In this document: in pieces, positions 27,927 to 39,200 of the stretch | Numbering within the stretch: position 1 is the stretch's first letter | Layout of the letters: each line of letters starts with the position of its first letter | IMG/VR virus record: IMGVR_UViG_3300014050_000012 | Span: 24,302-88,301 of that record | Length of the DNA: 64,000 bases | Reading direction: 5' to 3' (one strand) | Origin: a virus | Notes under the pieces: generated by a model | What the model was told of the DNA's origin: nothing | Database searches by the model: none | Seen by the model: only the letters and a program-made list of their open reading frames with translations | Translations under genes and position numbers: made by a program

Positions 27927-28953
27927 AAATATTAGTGCCGTTATTGATAGGATAATTAGTAAAAAAATTTATTTTATCTATCAGGACAATGTCTATTATT
28001 ATAAGTATCCAAATTCTGATATTAAACTACAATCTAGCTTAATATACGAAGAACATTATGACAAAATAAAATACGATAATTTTATACAAGAGGATATTGA
28101 TTTTTATTTACAAGATTTTGATATTGCGGATGCTTCGCTAAAACAATTTTTAGAAGGCAAATATAAACAAATAGATAATCTTAAAGTAGAATTATATCAA
28201 AACTTTTGGAAAACTAAAGAGAGCAAAGCGGCTCGCAATAAGCTTAAAATAGTAAGAAAAACTGTTCAGGATACTGAAAATCAATTACATTATTTAGATT
28301 CATTAACTACAGAATTTTTGTGTGCTCAAAGACAAAATGAATTTTTATTTATTAATGGTATCTATGATAAAAATCATCAATTAATTTTTGACTATAATAA
28401 AATAGATACTATTAGTGAACATATGTTTAATGGTATGATTACAGTAATAAATAGTAAATTGTTAAAATCAGCAGATTTTAGATATATTGCTAGATCGTAC
28501 GATTGGCGATCAATATGGAATATTAAAAATCATCATATTTTTAACGAACCAATAGTAGAGTGGAGCGAAGAACAAAAGAGCTTAGTAGCATTTTCTCAAA
28601 TGTATGATAATATACATCAACATTTAGATTGTCCAGATGATAAACTTATAGAAGATGACGATGCTTTGGATGGTTGGTCTATTTATCAAAACAGAAAATT
28701 AGAACAAGAAAAAAAGAAAAAGGGTGTAAATAGTATTGCGGATAAGTATGATAAAGCTCAGGAAATTTTTCTAGTGGCTAATGATGCTCAGGAATTTAAT
28801 AATATTATGGATATGAATGATGATGTTGCTAAGAGTAAAATGAGTAATAGATTTGATTTTGTACAACAGCATGGACGAGTAACAGAAGATAATTTACCGG
28901 ATGTTAGAGCAGATATTAGACAACAATATGCTAATATGAATAAAAGGAAATAA
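27919..28953 (+). CDS. Tail-assembly-region protein, function unknown
   Basis: The 344-residue soluble protein has no membrane segment or known motif. The N-terminal part (KKIYFIYQDNVYYYKYPNSD) is beta-rich. A helical stretch with charged coiled-coil character follows (LKVELYQNFWKTKESKAARN and onward). The centre has DWRSIWNIKNHHIFNEPIVE, and an acidic DKLIEDDDALDGW leads into a lysine-rich linker. The C-terminus is highly charged and helical. It lies between the tail tube and the two small pre-tape-measure genes, the position of tail-assembly chaperones. No frameshift signal was found. Its start is coupled to the 42-residue frame. Confidence 0.5.
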   Translation: MIRNISAVIDRIISKKIYFIYQDNVYYYKYPNSDIKLQSSLIYEEHYDKIKYDNFIQEDIDFYLQDFDIADASLKQFLEGKYKQIDNLKVELYQNFWKTKESKAARNKLKIVRKTVQDTENQLHYLDSLTTEFLCAQRQNEFLFINGIYDKNHQLIFDYNKIDTISEHMFNGMITVINSKLLKSADFRYIARSYDWRSIWNIKNHHIFNEPIVEWSEEQKSLVAFSQMYDNIHQHLDCPDDKLIEDDDALDGWSIYQNRKLEQEKKKKGVNSIADKYDKAQEIFLVANDAQEFNNIMDMNDDVAKSKMSNRFDFVQQHGRVTEDNLPDVRADIRQQYANMNKRK

Positions 28954-28955
28954 TA

Positions 28956-29243
28956 ATGCAAAATAAGAATATAGAAGACTTGTTTGAGAAAAGAATGACA
29001 ACTATAATGATAGGGGCCTTAGCAAGATTCGAAGAAAATTTTGATTATTTATGGGAAGATAACAAAGCTAATGCGGATTATTTTTTATCATTATGGCAAA
29101 AGGCTAGACAAGAAGTTTTGGACTATGGAAACAATCAAATAAGATTAGCGCAAAAGGATTTGGAAAAATTATACAATCAGAAACACACCAAATATAAATA
29201 TCAATATAAATTTGATATGAGGAGATTTAATGATGAGTACTAA
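28956..29243 (+). CDS. Small helical tail-assembly-chaperone candidate
   Basis: The 95-residue protein is almost entirely helical and charged (NIEDLFEKRMTTIMIGALAR, then a WEDNKANADYFLSLWQKARQ helix), with a tyrosine/lysine-rich tail. It starts two bases after the previous stop. It overlaps the next gene by 14 bases, in a frame displaced by +1. The overlap contains AGG AGA codons but no A- or T-rich slippery heptamer. Position and size fit a tail-assembly chaperone, but the family is not recognised. Confidence 0.5.
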   Translation: MQNKNIEDLFEKRMTTIMIGALARFEENFDYLWEDNKANADYFLSLWQKARQEVLDYGNNQIRLAQKDLEKLYNQKHTKYKYQYKFDMRRFNDEY

Positions 29244-30120
29244 AACTAAGACTTTTAAAGTTGAGTTAGATGGTAAAGATGTTGAGTTTATTATTAGGAC
29301 ACCATCGTTGTCTGAACAAAGGGAAGGACAAAAGGTTTATAATCAATCTTTTAGCGATGCTGTCAAAGCTAAGGCTATCGTTAGAGCCAGAATGGACGAT
29401 CTTTTAGAAGAGCAGGGATTATGGGATAGTTCTAAACAAAAAAGACTCACAGAACTACAGCAAATAGTTTTGGATAACGAAAGAGCATTGGCCAAAGGTG
29501 GTATCCCATTGAAAAAGGCTAAAGAACTTGCTATGGAAATGAAAAATACCAGATTAAAAATTAGAGAACTAATAGCCGATAAAACATCTTTAGATAATCA
29601 TAGCGCAGAAGGACAAGCTGATAATGCTAGATTCAACTACTTGGTAAGTGTGTGTTTGGTGTATAATGAAACTAAACAGCCATATTTTAAAAACTTGGAA
29701 GATTATTTATCGAGATCAAATGAGCCGGTAGCGATTTTGGCCGCTCAACATTTAGCGAACATGCTTTATGGTCTAGATAATGATTATGAGAAAAATTTAC
29801 CAGAAAACAAATTCTTGAAAAAATTTAAATTTGTTGATGATAATCTAAGACTTATTAACGATAAAGGAAAACTGGTTGATGAAGAAGGAAGACTGGTAGA
29901 TGAAAATGGTAGATATATAAATGAGGCTGGAGAATTTATTGATAGGCATGGTAATAGAGTTGATGACAAGGGAGAATATGTTGTTGAACATAAACCATTC
30001 TTAGATGATGATGGCAACCCTATTGCAGAAATTCAAAATGAACTACCAGAAACTAAAGTACAAGAAGAAGATGTTGTTAAGGAAAGCGTTGATTCTACTC
30101 CAGTTGAGTCAGAAGCTTAA
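29230..30120 (+). CDS. Pre-tape-measure protein with 7-residue C-terminal repeats (tail-assembly chaperone candidate)
   Basis: The protein has 296 residues. The N-terminus (KTKTFKVELDGKDVEFIIRT) is a beta domain that resembles the start of several tail chaperones. Residues 42-125 are helical and charged, and 130-200 form another helical block (FNYLVSVCLVYNETKQPYF). Residues 206-268 are nine 7-residue units on a G-x-h-h-D/N-x-x plan (GKLVDEE, GRLVDEN, GRYINEA, GEFIDRH, GNRVDDK and so on). The end is acidic. A GGAG site serves either ATG 29230 or ATG 29233. It immediately precedes the terminator and the tape measure, where tail chaperones are normally found. The repeat tail may bind the tape measure, which is inference. 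Confidence 0.55.
   Translation: MMSTKTKTFKVELDGKDVEFIIRTPSLSEQREGQKVYNQSFSDAVKAKAIVRARMDDLLEEQGLWDSSKQKRLTELQQIVLDNERALAKGGIPLKKAKELAMEMKNTRLKIRELIADKTSLDNHSAEGQADNARFNYLVSVCLVYNETKQPYFKNLEDYLSRSNEPVAILAAQHLANMLYGLDNDYEKNLPENKFLKKFKFVDDNLRLINDKGKLVDEEGRLVDENGRYINEAGEFIDRHGNRVDDKGEYVVEHKPFLDDDGNPIAEIQNELPETKVQEEDVVKESVDSTPVESEA
29845..30033 (+). repeat. Nine 7-residue (21-bp) protein repeats
   Basis: Residues 206-268 of the pre-tape-measure protein keep a strict period of seven with no gaps. Glycine opens seven of the nine units, hydrophobic residues fall at unit positions 3-4, and Asp/Asn (usually) at position 5. The DNA copies are diverged, so the repetition is old and kept at protein level. 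Confidence 0.8.
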
Positions 30121-30127
30121 TCCGATA

Positions 30128-30135
30128 TATAAATA
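30128..30135 (+). promoter_or_regulatory. TATAAATA box in the gap before the tape measure
   Basis: An exact TATAAATA lies in the 82-base gap before the tape-measure start. It matches the T4-type late promoter -10. It sits upstream of a terminator hairpin, so a transcript starting here would have to pass that hairpin to reach the gene. The motif is short and also occurs by chance within coding regions of this AT-rich DNA. Confidence 0.3.
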
Positions 30136-30155
30136 TTATTATAGTTTTGTGTGTC

Positions 30156-30191
30156 AAAGGTTCAGTCTTTATCGGCTGGACCTTTGTTTTT
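30156..30191 (+). terminator. Rho-independent terminator between chaperone and tape-measure genes
   Basis: AAAGGTTCAGTC (30156-30167) pairs with GGCTGGACCTTT (30174-30185) over 12 bp with two G-U pairs and a 6-base loop, followed by G and five T (30187-30191). This is the best terminator in the window. It lies only 11 bases before the tape-measure start, so it may lower expression of the tape measure relative to the tube and chaperones. Confidence 0.7.
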
Positions 30192-30202
30192 AGGGAATAA
30201 AT

Positions 30203-33200
30203 ATGGCAGCATTTAATCTAACAGCACAATTAAATCTTGTTGGACCAACAAATATTAGGCAAATTGTTGGAGATATTAGAAAACAATTAGGAACCATTAA
30301 GGGAACTATTAATGTTGGTATTGATCCACAATCAGCTAAGGCTATAGCACAAGCACAATCTCAAGCTGCTCAATTAAGTTCCGGACTAAATAACGTAGCA
30401 AAATCTGGAAATACTGCCGCAGCTGGCATGAGAGATTTAAATGACGCTGCTGCAAAAAATCAGTTAGGATCTACAGCTAAAAATGCTGCATCGGCCGCTG
30501 ATGCTGCTACAAATCTTGGTAAACAAAGTTCCAGAGCTGCTAAAGATGTTAAGGTGCTAGGTAATGAGTTAGCTGAGTTCGGTAGGCAGTCTGGTTTAGC
30601 TATTAGACGTTTTGCTGCTTTTAGTTTGGTATCAGGAGTTATGTATAAACTTAATAGTGCTATTAATCAAGCATTATCTCAATATATAGATTTTGATAGA
30701 GAATTAGTAAGAGTTTCACAAGTTACGGGAAAAAGTGTTCAAGAATTAGGTAGTTTGGTAGATGAAATATCTTCGTTGGCAGGCAGTACTGGCGTAGCAT
30801 CTAAAGAATTAATACAAGTATCATCAACCTTAGCACAAGCTGGTTTGAGTGCCAGAGAAGCAGAACAGGCCCTAAAAGCTTTGGCGCTTAGTGCTAATGC
30901 GCCGTCTTTTGATAATCTTAATGATACTGTAGAAGGTAGTATCGCTTTAATGAGACAGTTTGGTATTAGGGCAAATGAACTAGAATCAGCACTAGGTAGC
31001 ATTAATGCTGTGGCCGCAGCATTTGCTGTTGAAGCTAGTGACTTAATTACCGCAATTAGTAGAACTGGTGGTGTGTTTGCTAGTGCTAGTAGAGGAGTTA
31101 GTGAAGGAACGCAAGCACTAAATGAATTTATTGCTGTATTCACAAGTGTTCGTGCTACAACTCGTGAAAGTGCCGAAACTATTGCTACTGGTTTAAGAAC
31201 TATTTTTACTCGTATTCAGAGAGAGTCCACAATTACTGCTCTAAGAGAGCTGGGTGTGGAACTTAGAGATGTGGAAGGAAAGTTCGTTGGTCCGTATGAG
31301 GCCGTTAGAAGACTAAGCGAAGGATTGGGACAACTAGATCCTAGATCTCAAGTATTTGCTAATATCATAGAAGAACTTGGTGGTTTTCGCCAAATTGGTA
31401 AGGTTATTCCGCTTATTCAACAATTCGCTACAGCAGAAGCGGCTTTGCAAGTAGCGCTCAAGGGTGGAGATTCACTAGCAGAAGCTAATAGACAAGCCCA
31501 ACAATCTTTAGCTGTACAACTAGCTAAAACTAGAGAAGAGTTTGTGGCATTAGTAAGAGATTTTGCTAATAATTCTGTATTTAGAGGATTTTTAACAACT
31601 ACAATTAGTATAACAAAAAGCATATTAAGTTTAGCAAGAGCGGGAAAATCATTATTTCCCTTACTAACTATACTTGGTGGATTTAAAGCATTCTCTGCTG
31701 CTACTCAGTTTGCTGGTGGATTTTTAAAGGGTGTGCGACCAACAGGAGGAAGACCTGGTGGTTCTGCTAGTAGGGGTATAGGACAAAATCTTGGTGAGGT
31801 AATTAGTGGTTCCAAAAGCGAAAGACAATCAGCATCGTTAGACAAGATAGCTAAAGTTTTAGAAAGTAATGCTGGAAATTTTAATACCAGTGTATCATCT
31901 TTAATTCAACCTATCACACAACTATCTACAGCTATACAACAAAATATAGTTAGTCTTACAGATAATACTGGAGCTTTGACAGCAAATACAGCTGCTATTA
32001 ATAATTTAACTGCTGCATTGGGTATGAAGGGAACAACATTAGCTGGTGGTGGCAAGGTTTTAGGCTTCGCCAAGGGAGGAACTGTTCCTGGCAGCGGAAA
32101 AGGAGACAAAGTTCCAGCATTATTAGAGCCTGGCGAAGTTGTAATGAGCAATAGAGCTGTTAATAAGTATGGAAGAGGTAATTTGGTTAATATGAATAAA
32201 AGATATTTTAAAGGAGGTATAGCCCAAGAAAAGCTTCAAACACTAGTTGAAAAAAGCAATAGTATTAAAAAATATATTAATGACACTATCAATCCAGATG
32301 ATGAAGCATTAACAAAGATAGTTCCATTTCGTGTTGATCTTGATGATAATGATTTCAGAGAAATGAAACAAATCATGATAGATACTGAAAGGCAAAGACT
32401 TAGATATTTAGAAACATATCGTGATGATCCCAAAGCAAATAAACAAGTGCAACAGAGAGCCAGAAGCAGCAAAGACCCTAGAACAGTTGTTGGATTTCTT
32501 GGTCTGAAAAAACCAGAATCTCATTGGGGTCCAGGTAATGCTTTTCAACAGCATTTAATTAAAAGACTAAATATTTCACCAAGCGATATGCCCCCTAATC
32601 TTGGCACACCACAAGAACAATTTAAAGATATTATAGACGAACATTATGCTGTTTTAGACTACCAAGACGGTGATGCTAAATTTTGGAAAGATCTAAGTTA
32701 TTTTGATACACAACCCGGAAAAATAGACATACTAAATAAACAATTTAAAAATGTAGTCAATAATAATCAACTAAAACCAAAACCAACCCCAAATTATGAA
32801 CTTTTTACTTTACCGGATACGCGAGTTTATTATCCTGAGATTGGCACAAAAGAACAATTTATGCGAGATTATGCGGCGTTTACCACAGCAGATTATGCAA
32901 AAACACATCTTCCAGCAGGAGCTTATTCTATTGGTGGAAAAATTCAAAAATTTGCTGGTGGAGGAGAAGCACTACAATCTAAATTATCAACCATAAGAAC
33001 TCTTTTAGGCGAATTTTATGGAAACGATGAACAACTGATATCAAAATCAATTTCTAATTCTATGATAATCGATGAGGCTCGTGCTGATAAAATTATTGCT
33101 AATTTAGAATCATCTAGATCACAGTTACCATTATTTAGAAAATTATTATCAGAAAAATCGTCTTCTGTTGGTGTTTTAAATGGATTTCCAATAGCCAGGT

Positions 33201-36200
33201 ATGGTGCTATTGGTGGTATTGAGACTATGAGATTTGATGAACTAAAAGATGAAGAAACCATTAGAGAGTTTATAAAAAGAGGAAAATTAGCAACACAAGC
33301 TTCGCGTGGTCCAGTTGGTAAACGCATAGTTTACAGTGATCAAAAAGCAGCAAGACGAAGGTTTGCGGTTGGCGGAACAGTAGAGGGCATAGCTGCTAAA
33401 GAAAAAAAATCTATTGAAACTGTAATTTTAGAACAATTATCCAGTTTTGGAGATGCTAGCGGAGTTAAAAAAATACTAGGATTAGGAGCTGGAGAAAGAG
33501 AGATTAGCTCTATATTGAATGCTAGTAATATTAGAGCCGGTAAAAACATAGAAAAAGCTATTAAATTTATAAATAGGGCGCTAGCTAAGACAGGAAAACA
33601 AGATGCTGCTAGAGAAGCAAAAGAAGCAGCCATGAGAAAAGTTGCAATTGCCGGATTATTTCCATTAGATTATAATAAAGATTTTTCAGACTGGAAGTTG
33701 GAAGATGGTAGAGAAATTTATGGTTATGTTAGAGGATTTCAATCTAGCTTTTTACCACAAATAGAAGCTATGCAAGAGGCTAATAGAGCTACTCGTCAAA
33801 AATTTGCTGAAGATATTCAAGATACGGCAGCATTAGGCGGATTAGGTAATAGAAATATTCAGGGGCCAATTCAACCATTAGCAATAGATTTTGATGAAAC
33901 ATTGGCTCTTGGAACAAAAATGTTAAAAGTTAACAAAGAGGGTAAAGAAGAAGAAGATTTACCAGCCTATGCGGATAGAAAAAAAGTTATGGAAAGTCTA
34001 GCCCAAGCTAGACCAACCTCACTAGCTAAAAGATTGGCTAGTATAGAACAAAAAAATCCCGGATATGTTAGGATGTATAGTCGTATCTTAACGGCCCGTC
34101 CTCAAAGCACAGCAGATATTATAGCATCTACTCTTAATAGATTCGGATTACCGTATTTAGAACAAGATGTTACTGGAGTTAGTCAAGGATTAGGAACAAA
34201 TATAGCAAAAGCTAAAGCTGCTAATGTTGCAGCAGCGGAAAAATTGATCGATGATAGTGAAGAAAATATTAGAGCAACAATGGCTGCTGGTAAAAGCACT
34301 TTTCGTTATGGCGAAGTTCCAGAACTCAAAGGACCAGCAGAAGAAAAATTTGGACAATCTAATATTGAAGGAGGCTTGTTAGAAGCGGCACTATCGCAAT
34401 TATTGGGTTATAATATAAATGTTGATGCTTTAGAAAGAAATAGGGCGATTGATTTTCCACAAGGACTAGGTAGAGGTGCTCAACTTTTTGGATTACCTCC
34501 GAATATTGAAACAGAAGTAAAAAGAACTTTGGACGGAGATAGTTTTTCAAAAGCCAGAGAAGAATTTAGTAGATACTTTACAGAAAATCCACAAGCCTAT
34601 GCTAAAGGAGGAGCAGCAACATTTGGCTCTGGATCATTTAAATTTCCCAAAAGAATAAGTAATGCTTATGTTCGGGAAATGGAAAAATTATTAGAACAAG
34701 AACAAATGGAGAAGGTTTTTTCAACGTATCCTGGTAATGAAAGAATGATTGTAGACGAAGAGGCTGTGAAAAAAGGTTACGAATCTCCTTTTAGTAGAGA
34801 ACTATTCATAAATTCGTTTAAGGATAAAATAAATAGAAATACAGTTTTTGAAAGAATGGGGCAATTTGCGCGAGTTATAGGATTGCCACCCGCCGATCTT
34901 TTATCTGCAATACCAACTCAATTAGACTTTGGTGTTAATTATCCTGCTACAGCATTATTTAGCAAGGATCCTTCTGGCCCAGGAACCAGGGGACTACAAG
35001 GGGTGGATCTGACACCATATGGTTATACTGAACAAGATAAACAAGATTTATTCGGATATACTAAACTAATAGAAGAAAAAAAGAAACAAATATTAAAAAC
35101 AATTAAAACTCCTGTTACAACATATGAAGATGGTAGTTTTGGTTATGATGTGGCTCTAACAGAAAAATTAAGAGCAGAATTAGACGATTTACAAAAACAA
35201 CAAAGATCTCTTATTGATAAAAACAATGCGGCTATTAAAGCTGCAAAAGAATCCAGATTACAATCCGCAAATCAGAGTGGTCGAGGTAGCGTTGGTATAG
35301 CTACTAATCCGTTCAATACAAGTCAACGTCAAGACTATAGTATTTTATATCATGAATTAACTCATCAACTTTTTAATAGTCTTAGAACTAAAAATGCTCA
35401 ATCATTTGAAGCATACAAGGCAAAAGTTTCTAGTTTATTCGATGGAAACAATGATGATGTGGCAGATGCTTTTGATACTCTGGTAGGAAATAGTGGATAT
35501 AATAGTGCTGATGTTGCTTATGGAAGAAGTTATAAACTTAATGGACTAAGTAGTTTAATGATAGGCTCCGCTAAAAAAGAGTCGTTTGAAAAATATGTTA
35601 ATAGTGATCCAGAATATGTTCCAGAATTAAGAAAAACTTGGGCCGAAACAAATTCCACCACAAAGGCCAAAGCCTTTAAGCCACTTAATCCTAGAGTTAA
35701 TGATGTTTTATTAAGAGGTAAAATAAGTCAAGATGTTATAGATAAATATGAAGATAATGGTAAAGAAGAATTTTTAACCACACTAGTACAAAAATTACCA
35801 TTATTAGATGAAAATTTAAGTGGAATTTTGGATAGTACTCTGGATGAGTTGTTGGGAGGTGCTGAAATAAGTAGACAAAAATTTGCTATAGGTGGTAAAG
35901 TTAATTTATATCATGGTTCGACAACAGGAATAGATGATAATCAATTAAAGAAATTTAAAGAACAAGGAGCTTTATCTAATATAGCTCAAGGATATGGTCA
36001 GGGTGCTGGATTTTATGTCTGGACTGATAAATTAACCGCTATTAAACATGCGGATATGAGGATCAAAGCAGCAAAAGAAGGTATAAATAGTATTATGGGA
36101 GGAGATACTGGTGGAAAAGGAATGATCTTAGAATTCCAAGAATCTTTGGATCCATCCTTATGGGATCTTGATTATGAAATATCTAAAGGGCCAGTTATCA

Positions 36201-39200
36201 AATGGATAGCCGATAATTATGAAACTTTAAAAGATAAAGTTGCCGCATCTGAAGGAATAGCCGGCGTTACCGAAGTCGAAAAATATGATCCTAAAGTTGC
36301 CAAAGAAACTGGATTATTATATGGCGGCGCTAATATTATGACACAAACAGCTACTGGATCCAAAAAATATATAGATGCAGATTCAGCTGGAGATATACGA
36401 GAGGGCGAAATTCTTGGACAAATTATGAATAGGCTTCAGTCTAATGATCCTAGTCTTGTTCACTCATTTGAAAATAGTTTTTTCGGTCAACAATCTTTTC
36501 CAAAAGGATCGGCTCTAAAATATGTTGGATCGTCGCCATTAATACCAGTAAATATTGAAACATTCGCTTCTGGTGGTAAGGCTGGACTAGCAGATGTTAA
36601 TAAAGTTGGAGAACAACTATCTAGTGATTTTAAATTAATGAAAGGAAAAAATGCATGGAATCAATTAGAAAATAATTGTTTAAGTATTGCTAATAAGGTA
36701 TCCGATATGTTTGGCTATGTTGTAGAACCAGATAAAATTAGACAACAACTTGATACTTTCCAAAAATTAAGACTTGGTAAAACTAGCGCATTTGGATTAA
36801 AGCCGACAGAAGAAGTATTAAAGAAAATGCCATCATTGAATAGAATGCTTAATAATCCAACTTTAGCTGCTAGTACTGGTAATATAGTAGTTAGAGAAGG
36901 CGAAGAAATGATGAAACATGTATCATTTGAACATATGAATAAGGAATATAATTTTGGAGCAGCTGGTCCTGACTGGCCCATAGTGTTAAGAATACCTTTA
37001 AAAAAGAAAGATGCTGAGCAAAAACGCTATGGAGGTATGCTTAATAAATTCACTTCGGGAGGAACCATACCAGCACTAGTAAGTAACGGTGAGGCTTATG
37101 TGCCTCCGAAGCTTGCTAAACGCATTGGATATGGAACACTAAGTCGTATGAATATGGCCGATAAAAATGGCATGGGGAGATTTAGTGATGGTGGAATTAG
37201 TGTATTTAAGGGTCCAGGTAGTGGAACTAGTGATAGTATACCAACAAGTTTACCAGTAGGAAGTTTTATAATAAGAGAAAAGGCTACTAAAGCTTTGGGA
37301 TTAAATAAGGGTGGGAGCGTAGGCATTCAAAAATTTCAAGACGGAGGCGCCCCAACAAATAGCGGAGACCTATATTTTACCACCTTGTCATCTGCTCAAA
37401 TACAAGATATAGTTGGTAAAGGATCATCTAGAACAGGAATAGATGTTGAATCTTTAGATTTATTAACAAGATATGCTACAGATGCAGGCATGAGCATAGA
37501 AGATTTTTCTAGCGGACTAATAAGAGCTAGAGATACTGCAATTGAATCTGCTTTAGCACAAGGACAAAGTTTTAAAGAAGCAGCATTAGCTGGACAACAA
37601 GCTGCTATTGCGATGGCAGATATTCCAAATATACAAGTTACAGGAGAAAATCCGTTAGACGTACTAAGATCCTTAACAGCATCGTCCACTAGAGTACAAG
37701 CAAATGTCGAACAACGTAGAGAAATATTAAGTGATCCTGAAATTATTGCTGCTATTAATGAAACTAATGATTTAATGAGTAAACTAACTCCTGCTGAACA
37801 ATTTTCTGTTCAAACAGGAACCGGACCAATGACCCCACAAATGGAAGAAGCAGCAGCATCTAGAAGAAGACAAAAAAATATTGTTGGATATAAAATAGAA
37901 GAAAGACAAACTCAAGCCAATCAACCAGGATTTGTACCACCAACTATACAACAACCAACTAATTTAATGGATATTGATGGTATTAATAATCAATTGAAGG
38001 AAGCTCAAAATAATGCTGCATTATATGCGTCATCTCTTAGGGATCAAGCTAATGCTATTCGCGCACAACAAGAAATTACCATAGATCCTGGCACCTTTGC
38101 TGGATTAGAAGCTAAAGCACAAGCTCTAGAAGAAAAAGCAGCAGCAACCGAAAAAGCTTATCAAGATTTGGCAGATAGTACACAAGAGAGTGTGTCTTGG
38201 TTTGATACAGAATATCAGGCGGCTATAGATAGTATGAGAATACGAGCAGAGTCTGTAGCTAAAGCAACACAAGATGTTGAAAAAGCTATGGTAACAAGAG
38301 CTAAAGAAATAGCCTCTGCAAATCCAGAATTAACAGCTGAAGAAATTGGACAACAGATTAGCACAGAAAAAACAGGAATAGTAGCAGAAGCTAGGGCTCA
38401 ACAAACAGAAGCCGAAACAAAATTTGGTAGAGCACAAAGTAGGGTTGATACACTAGCGGGCAAAGCTGGTGCTGGAGCAGATATTTTAGCGGCTGATAAT
38501 AAAGCTAAGGCAGAAGCACAAGCTAAAGCAGATGCTGAAAAAGCCTTAGAGGCTCGTAAACAACAAGCGCGTGACCTTGGGGCGAAACGTGCGGCTATTG
38601 CTGTACCAGAAAAAAGAGAGTACGAAACAGAACAAGAATTTAACGATAGACGACAAAAGGCAACAGAAAGATTTACCAGACAATCAGCACGAGAATTGGG
38701 TCTTAGTAAAACTAGATTTGTTAGCTCAAGACAAAAAAAAGCTATAGAAGAAGAAGAAGCTAAAAAAACTAAAGTTGAGAGAGAAAAAACAGATGTTGCT
38801 ATTCAAAGCACAGATACTAAAGCTACACTATTATTAGTACAAGCTATTAATGCAAATACTGTAGCACAAACTGGTTCGGCAGATTCTGTGAAATCATTAA
38901 CCGAACAAACAAATGGTCTCATTGCTACAAATGAACAACTAACTAATGCAAAAAATGCTGATATTGAACAGGCTAATGCTTCTCCTGAGAGAAGCGACCT
39001 ATCTAAAGACACCCTAAGAGAAATTCCATTCTTAGACAAACTTGAAACATTAGGATCAGCAGTTGGTGACTTTGCTAATAATTTTGCAGCATCTACTACT
39101 GATATTGATGGCAATATTGGTAAATTTGGTAGTGTTCTTCAGGGCGGTGCTTCTAGATTAGAATCTGGTATCAAAAAACTAGCTGATGGTATCAGAAATG

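Noticed and set aside
28956-29260. Programmed frameshift between the 95-residue and 296-residue genes, as in lambda G/GT
   Set aside because: The overlap frame would need +1 slippage, and no slippery heptamer is present. The second gene has its own ribosome site.
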